Notes: generated by a model not told the origin, from the sequence alone. A stretch of 64,000 bases of DNA from UBA472 sp041304605 (GCA_041304605.1 JBFYNB010000001.1:16604-80603), one strand, 5' to 3'. Counted from the first letter of the stretch, positions 33,635 through 42,654 are shown. Numbers and translations are program-made.

Positions 33635-34483
33635 ATGGCCCGCTCGAACATGGTCCCCGCCCTCCTATCGGCGGCATGCCTCGTACTGGTGATCGCCCTG
33701 GTCCTTTCCCTGGCATCCAACGGGGCATTGAGGGACGATATGGAGCAGGGGGAGGAGGAGGCATTCGCCCACACCACCCTGATCAGGGCGCAGGCCTTAC
33801 TGGCGGATGAGCTGTGGTCGATCTCCAGCGGGGTCCTGAAGGCCAGCGATGACCTCCGGGGGCAGGACCTGGGCTCCGCGGAGGCCAACGCGGTGTTGGC
33901 CGAGTTGACGGTGATCAGCGGCCACATCGTTAACGCAGTCGCCATGAACTCCACTGGCCATATCGTGAACGCATATCCCGAGAACTATGGTCACGTGATC
34001 GGCGAATACGTGGGGGACCATCAGGCCACCGTCGAGATGACCGAGCTCGGTAAGCCCGTGTTCAGTGACGTGTTCAGCGCGGTGGAGGGCTTCGAGGCCG
34101 CGGTCATCGCCTATCCAGTGTTCGACGGGAACGATCGGATCGTCGGCTCGGTCACCGCCCTGTTCCGCACCGAGCAAATGATGGGCATAATGTTCCAGGG
34201 ACTGGTCATCGAGAGTTCCGTGGGCATAATGGTCGAGCAGGTGGACGGGCGGATACTGTACGATGACGATCCGAGCCAGGTCGGCAAGTACACCTTCGAG
34301 GACCCGCTCTATCAGCAGTCCCCATCGCTGCTGGAGCTAGCGGAGCAGGTGTCTGAGCTCTACTCGGGACAGGGGGAGTACGATTTTAGCACCGATGCGG
34401 GCACGGTGCACAAGAAAGCGATTTGGACCTCGGTCACCCTGCATGAGAGGTCCTGGCGGGTGCTGGTGTACTGGAACGCCTAA
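33635..34483 (+). CDS. Membrane-anchored Cache-like sensor protein
   Basis: One N-terminal membrane segment (residues 8-28) then about 250 extracytoplasmic residues with a Cache/PAS-like pattern: a long helix, AMNSTGHIVNAYPENYGHVIGEYVG, VFSDVFSAVEGFEAAVIAYPVFD and a terminal WRVLVYWNA strand. There is no cytoplasmic signalling domain, so it may be a bare receptor or binding subunit. 282 residues. No ribosome-binding site is visible. Confidence 0.7.
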   Translation: MARSNMVPALLSAACLVLVIALVLSLASNGALRDDMEQGEEEAFAHTTLIRAQALLADELWSISSGVLKASDDLRGQDLGSAEANAVLAELTVISGHIVNAVAMNSTGHIVNAYPENYGHVIGEYVGDHQATVEMTELGKPVFSDVFSAVEGFEAAVIAYPVFDGNDRIVGSVTALFRTEQMMGIMFQGLVIESSVGIMVEQVDGRILYDDDPSQVGKYTFEDPLYQQSPSLLELAEQVSELYSGQGEYDFSTDAGTVHKKAIWTSVTLHERSWRVLVYWNA

Positions 34484-34511
34484 AGATATCGGCGGACCTT
34501 CCTTCGGGGAT

Positions 34512-34539
34512 ATTTAAAATGTCCAATATGGAACATTGA
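34512..34539 (+). promoter_or_regulatory. TATA box and overlapping palindrome
   Basis: ATATTTAAA (34512-34520) is followed directly by AATGTCCAATATGGAACATT (34520-34539), an imperfect palindrome with arms AATGT and ACATT. It lies between TATA and the expected start near 34542, where a repressor would block transcription. Confidence 0.45.
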
Positions 34540-34565
34540 AATAGGCAAAAACCAGTACGGGGGCG

Positions 34566-35252
34566 ATGAAGGAGGCCCCTCGAAAGGAGAGCGTGGCCGA
34601 GAGGACCCGGGCTTACATAGACGCTCATCCCTCGGTCAAGGACTGCATGGCCAAGGACCTGGTCAACTATTCCTCACTGGCCAGACTGATAATGAAGGAC
34701 CTGGGCATCAAGAACGAGGAGGCGGTCATGATCGCCTGCCGCCGCTATGCCCAGAAGCTCTCCAAAAGAGATCACGAGGGGGATATCCTGGCAATTCTAG
34801 CGGACAGCCGCCTGGAAGTGAAGACGAAGATATGCATCGTCACTGCCAGCAACGATTGGACCGTGCTGCAGCGTCTGGAACGCCTGTTCACCAAGCTCAT
34901 CAACCAGAAGGCGCTCATGCAGGTCATACAGGGCGCTCAGGCCATCACCATCATCGCCGACGAGAAGCTGCGGAACGAGGTCATCAACGACGTCGGAGAG
35001 ACGAACGTCCTCAAAGTGCGCGAGGACCTGGTCGAGATCACCGTCAAAAGCCCCCAGAAGATCGGGGAGACCAGCGGCGTATTCTCGTACCTAGCCTCGA
35101 ACCTCTCGGAGCAGGGGGTGAACATGGTGGAGACCGTATCGTGCTATACCGATACCATATTCATCGTGCACGAGAAGGACATGATACAGGCGTATTCTCT
35201 GCTGTCGAACCTGCTGGAGAGCGCGGAGAAGGCCACCGAAGCGGCGCATTAG
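34566..35252 (+). CDS. ACT-domain protein with helical N-terminus, possible regulator
   Basis: 228 residues. Residues 1-75 are helical and basic (SVKDCMAKDLVNYSSLARLIMKDLG) and could form a helix-turn-helix. Residues 85-220 look like tandem ACT-type ligand folds (KICIVTASNDWTVLQRLERLF; GVFSYLASNLSEQGVNMVETVSCYTDTIFIV). ACT domains usually bind amino acids. Next to the arginine genes and with a palindrome over its own promoter, it could be an amino-acid-responsive regulator; DNA binding is inference. Ends in TAG. Confidence 0.65.
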   Translation: MKEAPRKESVAERTRAYIDAHPSVKDCMAKDLVNYSSLARLIMKDLGIKNEEAVMIACRRYAQKLSKRDHEGDILAILADSRLEVKTKICIVTASNDWTVLQRLERLFTKLINQKALMQVIQGAQAITIIADEKLRNEVINDVGETNVLKVREDLVEITVKSPQKIGETSGVFSYLASNLSEQGVNMVETVSCYTDTIFIVHEKDMIQAYSLLSNLLESAEKATEAAH

Positions 35253-35273
35253 CGCCACAAAGCCATTTATGCG

Positions 35274-36647
35274 GTGAAGCCATATCAAGAACTGATGAAA
35301 GGCGATTCTGAAGGGAAGGTGCCCCTGGTCCGGACGGACATTCCAGGCCCGTCGGGAAGGGGCATAGTGGATCTGGACGACAGGTATCTGGCCACGGTCA
35401 CCAAATCGGCTCCGCTGGTCGTGGACCGCGCCCTGGGCGAGAGGGTCTGGGACGTGGACGGGAACCTGTTCCTGGACTTTTCGAGCGGCGTCGCCGTTCT
35501 CAACATCGGGCATTGCCATCCCTCGGTGGTCAAGGCAGTGCAGGAGCAAGCGGCCAAGGTCATGCACTTCGCCGGCACCGATTACTATTACGACGTTCAA
35601 TCTCGTCTAGCTGAGCGATTGGCGAAGATCGCCCCCGGGCGCGGGGAGAAGAAGGTCTTCCTCAGCAACAGCGGGGCGGAGAGCATCGAGGCGGCCATGA
35701 AGCTGGCCAGATGGTCCACCGGGCGCAAGCAGTTCATCGCCTTCTTCGGAGCCTTCCACGGAAGGACGATGGGGGCGCTCTCCCTGAACTGCAGCAAGCG
35801 GGTGCACCGCGCCAAGTACTTCCCGACCGTTCCGGGCGTTACGCACATCCCGTTCGCCAACTGCTATCGCTGCCCGTACCATCAGGAATACCCATCCTGC
35901 GGGCTTTGGTGCGCCAAGATACTCGACGAATTGTATCTGGACGCCCTGCTTCCGCCGGACGAGGTGGCCGCTCTGTTCTTCGAGCCGGTGCAGGGAGAGG
36001 GAGGTTACATCGTCCCCCCGAAGGAGTTCCTGCCTGAGATATCCCGGATATGCAGATCGCACGGCATTCTGACGGTCGACGATGAGGTGCAGGCGGGAAT
36101 GGGCCGCACCGGAAAGATGTGGGCCGCGGAGCATTTCGGCCTGGAGCCGGACGTGACCTGCATGGCCAAATCCCTGGGATCGGGTATGCCTATCGCCGCC
36201 ACCGTTTTCCGAAAGGAGCTGGACTGGGGCGTCCCCGGGGCGCATTCCAACACCTTCGGCGGGAACTGCGTGGCCTGCGCCAGTTCGCTGGCGACCCTGG
36301 ACGTGATCGAGAAAGAGAAGGTGGTTCAGCAGGCGGAGCGAAAGGGCGTTCTAATGCAGAAGCGCCTGGATGAGATCAAGGAACGCTTCGAGAACGTGGG
36401 CGACGTGCGTGGACTGGGTATGATGCGGGCGTTGGAGTTCGTGGAGGACCGGAAAACAAAGGTGCCGGCCGTGAAGATGAGGAACGAGGTCGTGTCCGCG
36501 TTGCTGAAGAACGGCGTGATCGCTTTGGGCTGCGGAAAGTCCAGCATACGCCTGATACCCCCGCTTACCATAGACGATAAGAACCTGGACACCGGAATGC
36601 GCCTGCTCGAGGAGAGCATAGCCTCAGTGGAGAGGGACAGGAAATGA
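35274..36647 (+). CDS. Class III aminotransferase (GABA/ornithine type, archaeal)
   Basis: 457 residues of the GabT-like archaeal branch, which includes ornithine aminotransferases and amino-acid racemases. FLSNSGAESIEAAMKLAR, FHGRTMGALSLN, VDDEVQAGMGRTGKMW and PLP lysine in CMAKSLGSGMP. A Cys-rich stretch NCYRCPYHQEYPSCGLWC in the middle could bind metal. GTG start with no evident ribosome-binding site; an ATG at 35295 is possible. Probably an operon with the ACT protein and the cupin. Substrate unproven. Confidence 0.82.
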   Translation: MKPYQELMKGDSEGKVPLVRTDIPGPSGRGIVDLDDRYLATVTKSAPLVVDRALGERVWDVDGNLFLDFSSGVAVLNIGHCHPSVVKAVQEQAAKVMHFAGTDYYYDVQSRLAERLAKIAPGRGEKKVFLSNSGAESIEAAMKLARWSTGRKQFIAFFGAFHGRTMGALSLNCSKRVHRAKYFPTVPGVTHIPFANCYRCPYHQEYPSCGLWCAKILDELYLDALLPPDEVAALFFEPVQGEGGYIVPPKEFLPEISRICRSHGILTVDDEVQAGMGRTGKMWAAEHFGLEPDVTCMAKSLGSGMPIAATVFRKELDWGVPGAHSNTFGGNCVACASSLATLDVIEKEKVVQQAERKGVLMQKRLDEIKERFENVGDVRGLGMMRALEFVEDRKTKVPAVKMRNEVVSALLKNGVIALGCGKSSIRLIPPLTIDDKNLDTGMRLLEESIASVERDRK

Positions 36648-37000
36648 AACATCTTCCCAGGACCAACTACAAGGAGGTCTCCGGGGACGGTTACCTGAAG
36701 AGGATAGTCCTGGAGGCGAAGGATATTGGATTAAAGGACACCCTGCTGCAGGAGGTGCAGTTCACCGCCGGCGAGAAGGTGGCCTTCCACTTCCACCAGG
36801 TCACCAGGGAGATATTCTATTGTCTGGTAGGGCCGGCGCCGTTCGTCATGAACGGGCAGCAGGTGATAATGAACGAGGGCGACTGCCTCATCTGCGAGCC
36901 GGGCGACGTGCACGGCAACCCGGTCATCGGCAACGACTTCCGCATACTGGTGCTCAAGGTCGGCTTCAAGGAGCACGACACGGTCTGGTTGGACGGTTGA
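36644..37000 (+). CDS. Small cupin protein
   Basis: 118 residues, single cupin barrel. Metal-type ligands are visible in FHFHQVTREIFY (His, His, Glu) and EPGDVHGNP (His). Starts within the aminotransferase stop (ATGA overlap), so translation is coupled. Substrate unknown; it may act on the aminotransferase product or sense it. Confidence 0.82.
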   Translation: MKHLPRTNYKEVSGDGYLKRIVLEAKDIGLKDTLLQEVQFTAGEKVAFHFHQVTREIFYCLVGPAPFVMNGQQVIMNEGDCLICEPGDVHGNPVIGNDFRILVLKVGFKEHDTVWLDG

Positions 37001-37031
37001 TAAAAAACATGCACCCGTCGATCGGGGACGA

Positions 37032-37107
37032 TGGAGCCACTAGGGAGATTTGAACTCCCGGCCTGCTGATTACAAGTCAGCCGCTCTACCAGCTGAGCTA
37101 TAGTGGC
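37032..37107 (-). tRNA. tRNA-Thr (TGT)
   Basis: Full cloverleaf on the minus strand: acceptor GCCACTA/TAGTGGC, D-stem GCTC/GAGC, anticodon stem GCTGA/TCAGC with loop CTTGTAA (anticodon TGT), T-stem GGGAG/CTCCC with TTCAAAT. Discriminator T, as usual for archaeal tRNA-Thr, followed by a genomic CCA. No intron. GGTTAAATCC about 27 nt upstream may be its TATA box. Confidence 0.95.
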
Positions 37108-37227
37108 CTAACATCTGGAACGGTGTTCTGGATTTAACCGTTTTTATGAATGGCCTTTTATCCATCGGCCAATAGATCGTAAATAATCGTTAAATAAGCC
37201 TGCGGCATCTGCCAGCAAGGTGCGCCC

Positions 37228-37830
37228 TTGGACGCCAATCTCAACGACAAGCCGGAAAAAAGAGTTCTGATGGACATGACCGCCAACCCTGCTCCGCTGG
37301 GGCTTCTGGGGTTCGGCATGACCACCGTGATGCTCAATCTGCATAACGCCGACCTGATACCGCTGGGGAGCGTCATCTTGTCATTGGGGATATTCTACGG
37401 CGGACTGGCCCAGTTGATCGTCGGCATAATGGAGTGGAAGAAGGGCAACACCTTCGGAACGGCGGCGTTCACCTCCTACGGACTGTTCTGGTTGACCCTG
37501 GTGGGCATCTGGGCCTTGCCTTTGCTGGGCCTGGGGGAGCCGACCGACAAGGCGACCATGGGCTACTTCCTGGCGATCTGGGGCGTATACACCCTTTTCT
37601 TCTTCCTGGGGACCATCAAGAGCAACCGGGCCACCCAGTTCATATTCGGCTCGCTCACCGTGCTGTTCTTCGCCCTGGCCATCGGTGACCTCACCTTGAT
37701 CAAGGAGATAACCATCGTTGGCGGTTGCATCGGGCTGGTGTGCGGGGCGTCGGCCATATACGCCGCTCTGGCGATGGTGGTCAACGAGGCCAACGGCCGG
37801 ACCATGCTCCCTCTGGGCGAACGCAAATAG
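37228..37830 (+). CDS. GPR1/FUN34/YaaH (SatP) family transporter
   Basis: 200 residues, six membrane segments. The family signature NPAPLGLLGFGMTT lies just before segment 1. Members take up acetate or succinate with protons or form channels. TTG start with AAGGTG 6 nt upstream. Monocistronic by appearance. Acetate uptake could supply acetyl-CoA; this is inference. Ends in TAG. Confidence 0.88.
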   Translation: MDANLNDKPEKRVLMDMTANPAPLGLLGFGMTTVMLNLHNADLIPLGSVILSLGIFYGGLAQLIVGIMEWKKGNTFGTAAFTSYGLFWLTLVGIWALPLLGLGEPTDKATMGYFLAIWGVYTLFFFLGTIKSNRATQFIFGSLTVLFFALAIGDLTLIKEITIVGGCIGLVCGASAIYAALAMVVNEANGRTMLPLGERK

Positions 37831-37940
37831 ATTCGAAAAACCACTTCCTTCCCCTTTTTTCCGAAGGATGGCGACGCTTCTTTATACGCCGAGCTGCGAT
37901 GAACGCCGGTCTCGCCGGTCTCGGCGTTCAGGTGACGTTC

Positions 37941-39059
37941 ATGGACAAGGACTCATGGAAATTCCTGCAGGAGCTTTGCGATATCCCGGGGCCATCCGGC
38001 TTCGAGGCCGAAGCGGCCAAACTGATGAAGAAGTACGCCGAGGGCTGCTGCGATCGGGTTTTCACCGACAAGTTGGGAAACACCATGTTCGAGAAGGTGG
38101 GCCAGAAGGACGGTCCGACCGTTCTGTTGGCCGGACACATCGATGAATGCGGCTTCATAGTTACCGGGGTCAACCCCCTGGGATATCTGGCCTTCAGCCA
38201 GCTGGGCGGATGGTTCGACCAGGTCCTGCTTGGGCAGCGTGTGCTCGTGCACACCCGAAAGGGCGTCCTGAACGGTGTTATCGCCTGCAAGCCTCCTCAC
38301 CTCATGGAACCGGAGGAGGCCAAGAAGGTGGTGACCAAGGACAAGATGTTCATCGACGTCGGGGCGAGCAACAAGGATGAAGCGCAAGCCATGGGCGTTC
38401 GCTTGGGGGACGCCGTCACGCCCGACTCCAAGTTCTTCACCATGGAGAAGCAGGCCTACAAGGACGGGAAGCCGGCCGGCAAGCGCACCATCGTGTTCGG
38501 GAGGGCATTCGACAACCGTCTGGGGGCGTTCGCGTCCGTGGAGCTGCTGAAGACGCTGGCGAAGAGAAAGGTCAAGCACCCCAACCGGCTGGTTGCCGCC
38601 GCCACGGTGCAGGAGGAGGTCGGATTGCGCGGCGCCAGGACCGTGGCCGCCTCGACCAACCCTGACGTGGCCATCGTGCTGGACGTGGACATCGCCGGGG
38701 ACGTCCCGGGCATAGATCCGCTGCAGGCCCCGGCGCGCATGGGCGAGGGCGTTTCCATAACCGTCTACGACGGCAGCATGATACCTAACCAGCCGCTAAA
38801 GGAACTGGTCATATCGATATGCGAGAGGAAGAAGATCCCGCACCAGCTGGCCTACGTGATAAGAGGAGGGACCGACGGAGGTTTGATCCACACCTCCCTC
38901 ACCGGTGTGCCGACCATCGTCATCGGCGTTCCCACTCGCCATATACATTCCCATGTGGGCTTGTTCGACACGGCCGATCTGGATGCGTGCATGAAACTGG
39001 TGGTCGAGCTGGCCAAGGCGCTAGACAGGAAGACCGTGGACTCGCTCACCGCCATCTGA
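37941..39059 (+). CDS. M42-family metallo-aminopeptidase (TET-like)
   Basis: 372 residues of the M42 family (glutamyl/tetrahedral aminopeptidase, formerly called endoglucanase). Metal and catalytic residues: GHIDECGF, GRAFDNRLG, QEEVGLRGA, VLDVDIAGD and a final HIHSHVG. Forms dodecamers that degrade peptides. ATG at 37941 has AGGTGA 6 nt upstream; TTCTTTATACG at 37877 is the TATA candidate. The longer open frame upstream runs back into the YaaH gene and is not used. Confidence 0.92.
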   Translation: MDKDSWKFLQELCDIPGPSGFEAEAAKLMKKYAEGCCDRVFTDKLGNTMFEKVGQKDGPTVLLAGHIDECGFIVTGVNPLGYLAFSQLGGWFDQVLLGQRVLVHTRKGVLNGVIACKPPHLMEPEEAKKVVTKDKMFIDVGASNKDEAQAMGVRLGDAVTPDSKFFTMEKQAYKDGKPAGKRTIVFGRAFDNRLGAFASVELLKTLAKRKVKHPNRLVAAATVQEEVGLRGARTVAASTNPDVAIVLDVDIAGDVPGIDPLQAPARMGEGVSITVYDGSMIPNQPLKELVISICERKKIPHQLAYVIRGGTDGGLIHTSLTGVPTIVIGVPTRHIHSHVGLFDTADLDACMKLVVELAKALDRKTVDSLTAI

Positions 39060-39092
39060 ACTGATCAGGAGCTCCTGGCCGGGCGGTCTTGT

Positions 39093-39764
39093 TCAAGCCC
39101 GTCCAGTTCGTTCCCGGCCCCGGCGCCTTCGTTCGGTATTGTCCTCCAGAAGCTCTTTGGTGTACCTCATGTGGCACTTCGAGCACAGAGTGCGCAGGTT
39201 GGCCGGGTGTTCGGTCCCTCCCCGCGATCTTGGAACGATGTGATGGATCTCGTACGGGACGCGCCTTCCCTTGACCTCTATGCCGCATTCCGTGCAGCGC
39301 CCGCCGTCCCGGCGCTTGATGTACCTCCGGATCCGTCTCCACAACCAGTTGCGCACCTTCACGTACAGCTCCGAATCCGGCCCTATCGACAGATAGTCCT
39401 CGGTGGTTCCTTCCGGCCTCCAGGCCTTGCTCTCTTTCGAGCGGTACAGCGCCAGGAAGTTGTGCCAGGACACGCACGTCTGATGCGCCTGCTCTTCCCG
39501 ATGCTTACGGCCGCATCCCTCGCACTCTATCCAGAAGCTCCTGGCAGGTTCACATTTCAGCTTGGGCGCCCACTGCCTGAACGGACATATGTCGGCCATC
39601 TCGTCATCGCAATGCAGGTGGATATGCAGGTCCAAGCCGCGTATCTGGTCGTCCCGGAACAGAGCCCGGTGGTCCTGGTACCTATCCCTCGAACCGTTGT
39701 GCAGATGCATTAGGTAGCAGGAGGAGGGGCGGTTCCTAACCAGACGGTGATCGCAGAGCTTCAT
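39093..39764 (-). CDS. HNH endonuclease with extra zinc knuckle
   Basis: 223 residues. The C-terminal HNH nuclease is CTECGIEVKGRRVPYEIHH..., with IHHIVPRSRGG, NLRTLCSKCH as metal and catalytic residues (about 155-205). An upstream zinc knuckle CEGCGRKHREEQAHQTC lies near residue 80. It stands alone, without methylase, helicase or intron context, so it could be a remnant of a mobile element or a defence nuclease. The start is uncertain; no ribosome-binding site is evident. Confidence 0.7.
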   Translation of the reverse strand: MKLCDHRLVRNRPSSCYLMHLHNGSRDRYQDHRALFRDDQIRGLDLHIHLHCDDEMADICPFRQWAPKLKCEPARSFWIECEGCGRKHREEQAHQTCVSWHNFLALYRSKESKAWRPEGTTEDYLSIGPDSELYVKVRNWLWRRIRRYIKRRDGGRCTECGIEVKGRRVPYEIHHIVPRSRGGTEHPANLRTLCSKCHMRYTKELLEDNTERRRRGRERTGRA

Positions 39765-39770
39765 GGGATC

Positions 39771-39788
39771 CCAAGCGCGCCAAGCGCG
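39771..39788. repeat. Tandem 9-bp repeat
   Basis: CCAAGCGCG occurs twice in direct tandem just upstream of the HNH gene start. Short and of unknown meaning. Confidence 0.5.
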
Positions 39789-39997
39789 TCAGCACCGGAG
39801 CGATGCCCTCGCGGTCTTTTACACCTTTTCCCCGCCCCTCTGAAAATGGAACTGCGGTACATGGTCGGCCCCATTCCAAGCCCATGTTCCTGGACGGCGC
39901 GAATGTCCCCTCCCCATACGCTTTCCGGGCGTCCGAAAGATATAAAAAGAGGGAATCAATCAACCAGTTCGCCTAATTAGCATTACTGGTGAATTTC

Positions 39998-40759
39998 ATG
40001 ACCAAGGAATCTTCGACCGTAAAGGTCTCCAAGGGTGACATTGTCCACGTTGAATACAACGCCTACCTCTCTGAGGGCGGCATGCTCTTCGACACGACCA
40101 ACGCGGACAAGGCCAAGGAGGCCGAGATCTTCAACGAGAACCTGACCTACAAGCCCCTGCCCCTGCTGGTCGGAGGCGGAAGGGTATTCCCCGGTCTGGA
40201 CGAGGCTTTGGCCGAGGCCAAGGTCGGAGAGCTGACCACCGTGGAGATACCCGCGGAGAAGGCCGCCGGAGCCCGGGACCCCAAGCTGGTCGAGAACATC
40301 GCCCTGCGCGAGTTCTTCCGCCAGGAGATCCGCCCGGAGATCGGCATGGAGGTCAACATGAAGAACCGCGTGGGCACCGTGGTCGCCGTGACCAACAGGA
40401 TGGTCCGCGTGGACTTCAACCGCCGCTTCGCCGGCGCCACCCTGAAGTACGAGTTCACCGTCCTTGACAAGGTCGAGGGAGACGAGGCCAAGGTCATGGC
40501 CATCTGCGAGATGGACTACGGCACCGCCGAGGGCTTCCGCGCCACCGTCGCCGAGGGCAAGGTCGTTCTGTACCTGCCGGACGTCTGCAAGTACGACCAG
40601 AAGTGGCTGCTCACCAAGTACAAGATCGTCGCCGATCTGCGCGAAGTGTTCGGAGCGGTCACCGTGGAGCTGGTGGAGGAGTACCTCAAGAAGGAGGACA
40701 AGCCTGCCGAGGAAGCTCCCGCCGCACCTGCCGACGAGAAGGCTCCAGAAGAGCTTTAA
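39998..40759 (+). CDS. Long-type FKBP prolyl isomerase / chaperone
   Basis: Cytoplasmic archaeal long FKBP, 253 residues: FKBP core (VSKGDIVHVEYNAYLSEGGMLFDTT; GGGRVFPGLDEALAEAKVGE) with the insert-in-flap chaperone domain (VDFNRRFAGATLKYEFTVLDKVE) and a further C-terminal domain ending in an Ala/Glu/Pro-rich tail. GGTGA lies 5 nt before the ATG at 39998; a GTG at 39989 is the alternative. GATATAAAAAG about 45 nt upstream is the TATA candidate. Confidence 0.92.
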   Translation: MTKESSTVKVSKGDIVHVEYNAYLSEGGMLFDTTNADKAKEAEIFNENLTYKPLPLLVGGGRVFPGLDEALAEAKVGELTTVEIPAEKAAGARDPKLVENIALREFFRQEIRPEIGMEVNMKNRVGTVVAVTNRMVRVDFNRRFAGATLKYEFTVLDKVEGDEAKVMAICEMDYGTAEGFRATVAEGKVVLYLPDVCKYDQKWLLTKYKIVADLREVFGAVTVELVEEYLKKEDKPAEEAPAAPADEKAPEEL

Positions 40760-40813
40760 ACCCCTTACTTCGGAAACATTTTAAATATCTTATTTCTAAT
40801 CAACGGAACGCAC

Positions 40814-40888
40814 GGGCGGGTGGCCTAGTCTGGATATGGCAGCAGCCTCCTAAGCTGCAGGTCGGGGGTTCGAATCCCTCCCCGCTCG
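40814..40888 (+). tRNA. tRNA-Arg (CCT)
   Basis: Cloverleaf with acceptor GGGCGGG/CCCGCTC (one G-T pair), anticodon stem GCAGC/GCTGC, loop CTCCTAA (anticodon CCT, reads AGG) and T-loop TTCGAAT. CCA is not encoded. TTTAAATATC about 26 nt upstream is a fitting TATA box and CTTTATTTTT follows directly as terminator. Confidence 0.95.
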
Positions 40889-41139
40889 CTTTATTTTTCA
40901 CAATCCTCGCTCGTGAATGCGGCCCCGATCACCATTTCAATCCTGACAAGAGCTAATACGTGCGGTAGTCCGGAACGGGCCTTGATGTTCGGATCTGGGT
41001 CACCGGGTGCTGCCATGTCATGGAAGATCACTACAAGATCATCGAGATGTTGCCGAGAGGGCCTTTCCGTCTCAAAGCGATGGCCAGGTCCTGTTCCCCT
41101 TTTTGCGGTTGTTCGTGATGGTCAGCGGGTGTGATACGC
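40889..41139. other. Intergenic region without recognised gene
   Basis: 251 bases between tRNA-Arg and the convergent MscS gene. It starts with the T-rich tRNA terminator. Short open frames here lack ribosome-binding sites and recognisable products; no tRNA-like or repeat structure was found. Confidence 0.5.
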
Positions 41140-42654
41140 TCATTCGCGTTTTAGCCAGACCTGAGATCTCGGAACGGCGAACTCCATGTCATTCTCCTTG
41201 AAAACGCTCACCAGGTTCCTGCGATACTCCGTCCGTGCCAGGTGACGGTTAGCTACATCATCTATCCAGATGAAGATCGTGAGGAGCATCCGGCCGTCCT
41301 TGATCTCCGACACGCGTACCACCGGTGCCTGGTTCCCCTGAAGGATCTGAGGGGTGCGTCGGGAGGCTTCCATCATGAGCTCCTCCACGAGCCTGGGGTT
41401 CTGGTCGGAAGGCACTCTCACCTTGACATTGGACTTCCATCTCAGGTCGGGAGCGTTCATGTTGATTATGATCTGGCTCTCTATGAGGGCGTTGGGCACT
41501 ATTATCTCCTCATTGGTGTCAAGGTCCAGGAAGCTCGTGGTGAGCAGACCGACATCCAGCACCTGGGCGGTGTGCCCGTCGCTCAAAGGCACCCGGTCCC
41601 CGGTCTTGAAGGGGCGGTCGAACAAAAGCTGCATTCCGGCGAACATGTTGCTGAGGGTGTTCTGAGTGGCGTAGCCAATAACCAATCCCAGGAACCCTAA
41701 TCCAAGTATCATGTTCCCCAGGTTCACTCCCAGAAGCCCGGCGATGACGAATATGGCGGCCACGGGAATGACCACCTTGCCTACCAGTGAAACAGCGTCC
41801 ACCAGCAGGTCCTTGGCATCGTCCTTGCCATCATCGCACTTCTCCTTGCCGTAGCAGGCCACGACCTTCACCAGTATGCGGTAGGCGACGATGGAGCCGA
41901 TTATGGTGAGGACGACCTTATAGATCAGCTCCAGGTCGGCTACCATGGAGGACGGCAGTTCCAAAATCTGCAGCGAGGATATTGCCCCGTAGGCAATGAT
42001 GAGCATGGTCAGCGGAAGCCTGAGCACCTCGATGGCGATGTCATCCCACTTGCTCTGCGTCTTTCGCGTAAGATGATGAACGGTCGGCCCGACCACCTTC
42101 ATGACCGTTAGCCCTATGATCACCCAGATCAGAAGGCTGAGCCCGAACGCTCCCCAGTGATTATCGAACGGGGAAGGCAGGAAGTTATCCCAAACCCCCA
42201 TGATCCGATTCTCCCGGTCCAGATGGCCGTACAGGGATTCGGCCCTCAGGACGATCTGGTGCTCCACCTCCTCGGACTCGTAGGTGATCATATCGGTTAT
42301 CTTGAAAACGATGTCCAGCGGAACCACGTCGGTGTACATGTCGATGCCCGCGGACAAGTTAAGGTAGAAACTGCAGCCGCTACCGCCCTCGATCACCGCA
42401 TAGCTCGGTTCCAAGGTCCAGGTTATGCGTTCTGGGATACCAGATAGCAGCTCGGGAATCACGAGAAGCTGGGCCGTCCCGTTGTTGTAGGCGACCCATT
42501 CGAACGATACGCTCGTGCCGGCATCCAAAGTGAGCTCGTCGCTCACCTGAAATACCGAAACGTCGCCGGGGGCGGACATGGCGGCTGGGCTGATGCATAT
42601 CAGGAACAGTGCCGCGAGCAGCACCAGGCAACAACCGAAACCCCTGCGTGGCAT
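41140..42654 (-). CDS. MscS-family mechanosensitive channel with extracellular domain
   Basis: 504 residues. Signal peptide (1-28), an Ig/NEW1-like extracytoplasmic domain of about 120 residues (SVSFEWVAYNNGTAQLLVIPE), then four to five membrane segments and the MscS core: pore helix GLLGVNLGNMILGLGFLGLVIGYATQNTLSN-type segment, then the beta domain (FKTGDRVPLSDGHTAQVLDVGLLTT, VPNALI). Releases solutes on osmotic downshock. The exported front domain is the unusual part. Confidence 0.88.
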   Translation of the reverse strand: MPRRGFGCCLVLLAALFLICISPAAMSAPGDVSVFQVSDELTLDAGTSVSFEWVAYNNGTAQLLVIPELLSGIPERITWTLEPSYAVIEGGSGCSFYLNLSAGIDMYTDVVPLDIVFKITDMITYESEEVEHQIVLRAESLYGHLDRENRIMGVWDNFLPSPFDNHWGAFGLSLLIWVIIGLTVMKVVGPTVHHLTRKTQSKWDDIAIEVLRLPLTMLIIAYGAISSLQILELPSSMVADLELIYKVVLTIIGSIVAYRILVKVVACYGKEKCDDGKDDAKDLLVDAVSLVGKVVIPVAAIFVIAGLLGVNLGNMILGLGFLGLVIGYATQNTLSNMFAGMQLLFDRPFKTGDRVPLSDGHTAQVLDVGLLTTSFLDLDTNEEIIVPNALIESQIIINMNAPDLRWKSNVKVRVPSDQNPRLVEELMMEASRRTPQILQGNQAPVVRVSEIKDGRMLLTIFIWIDDVANRHLARTEYRRNLVSVFKENDMEFAVPRSQVWLKRE

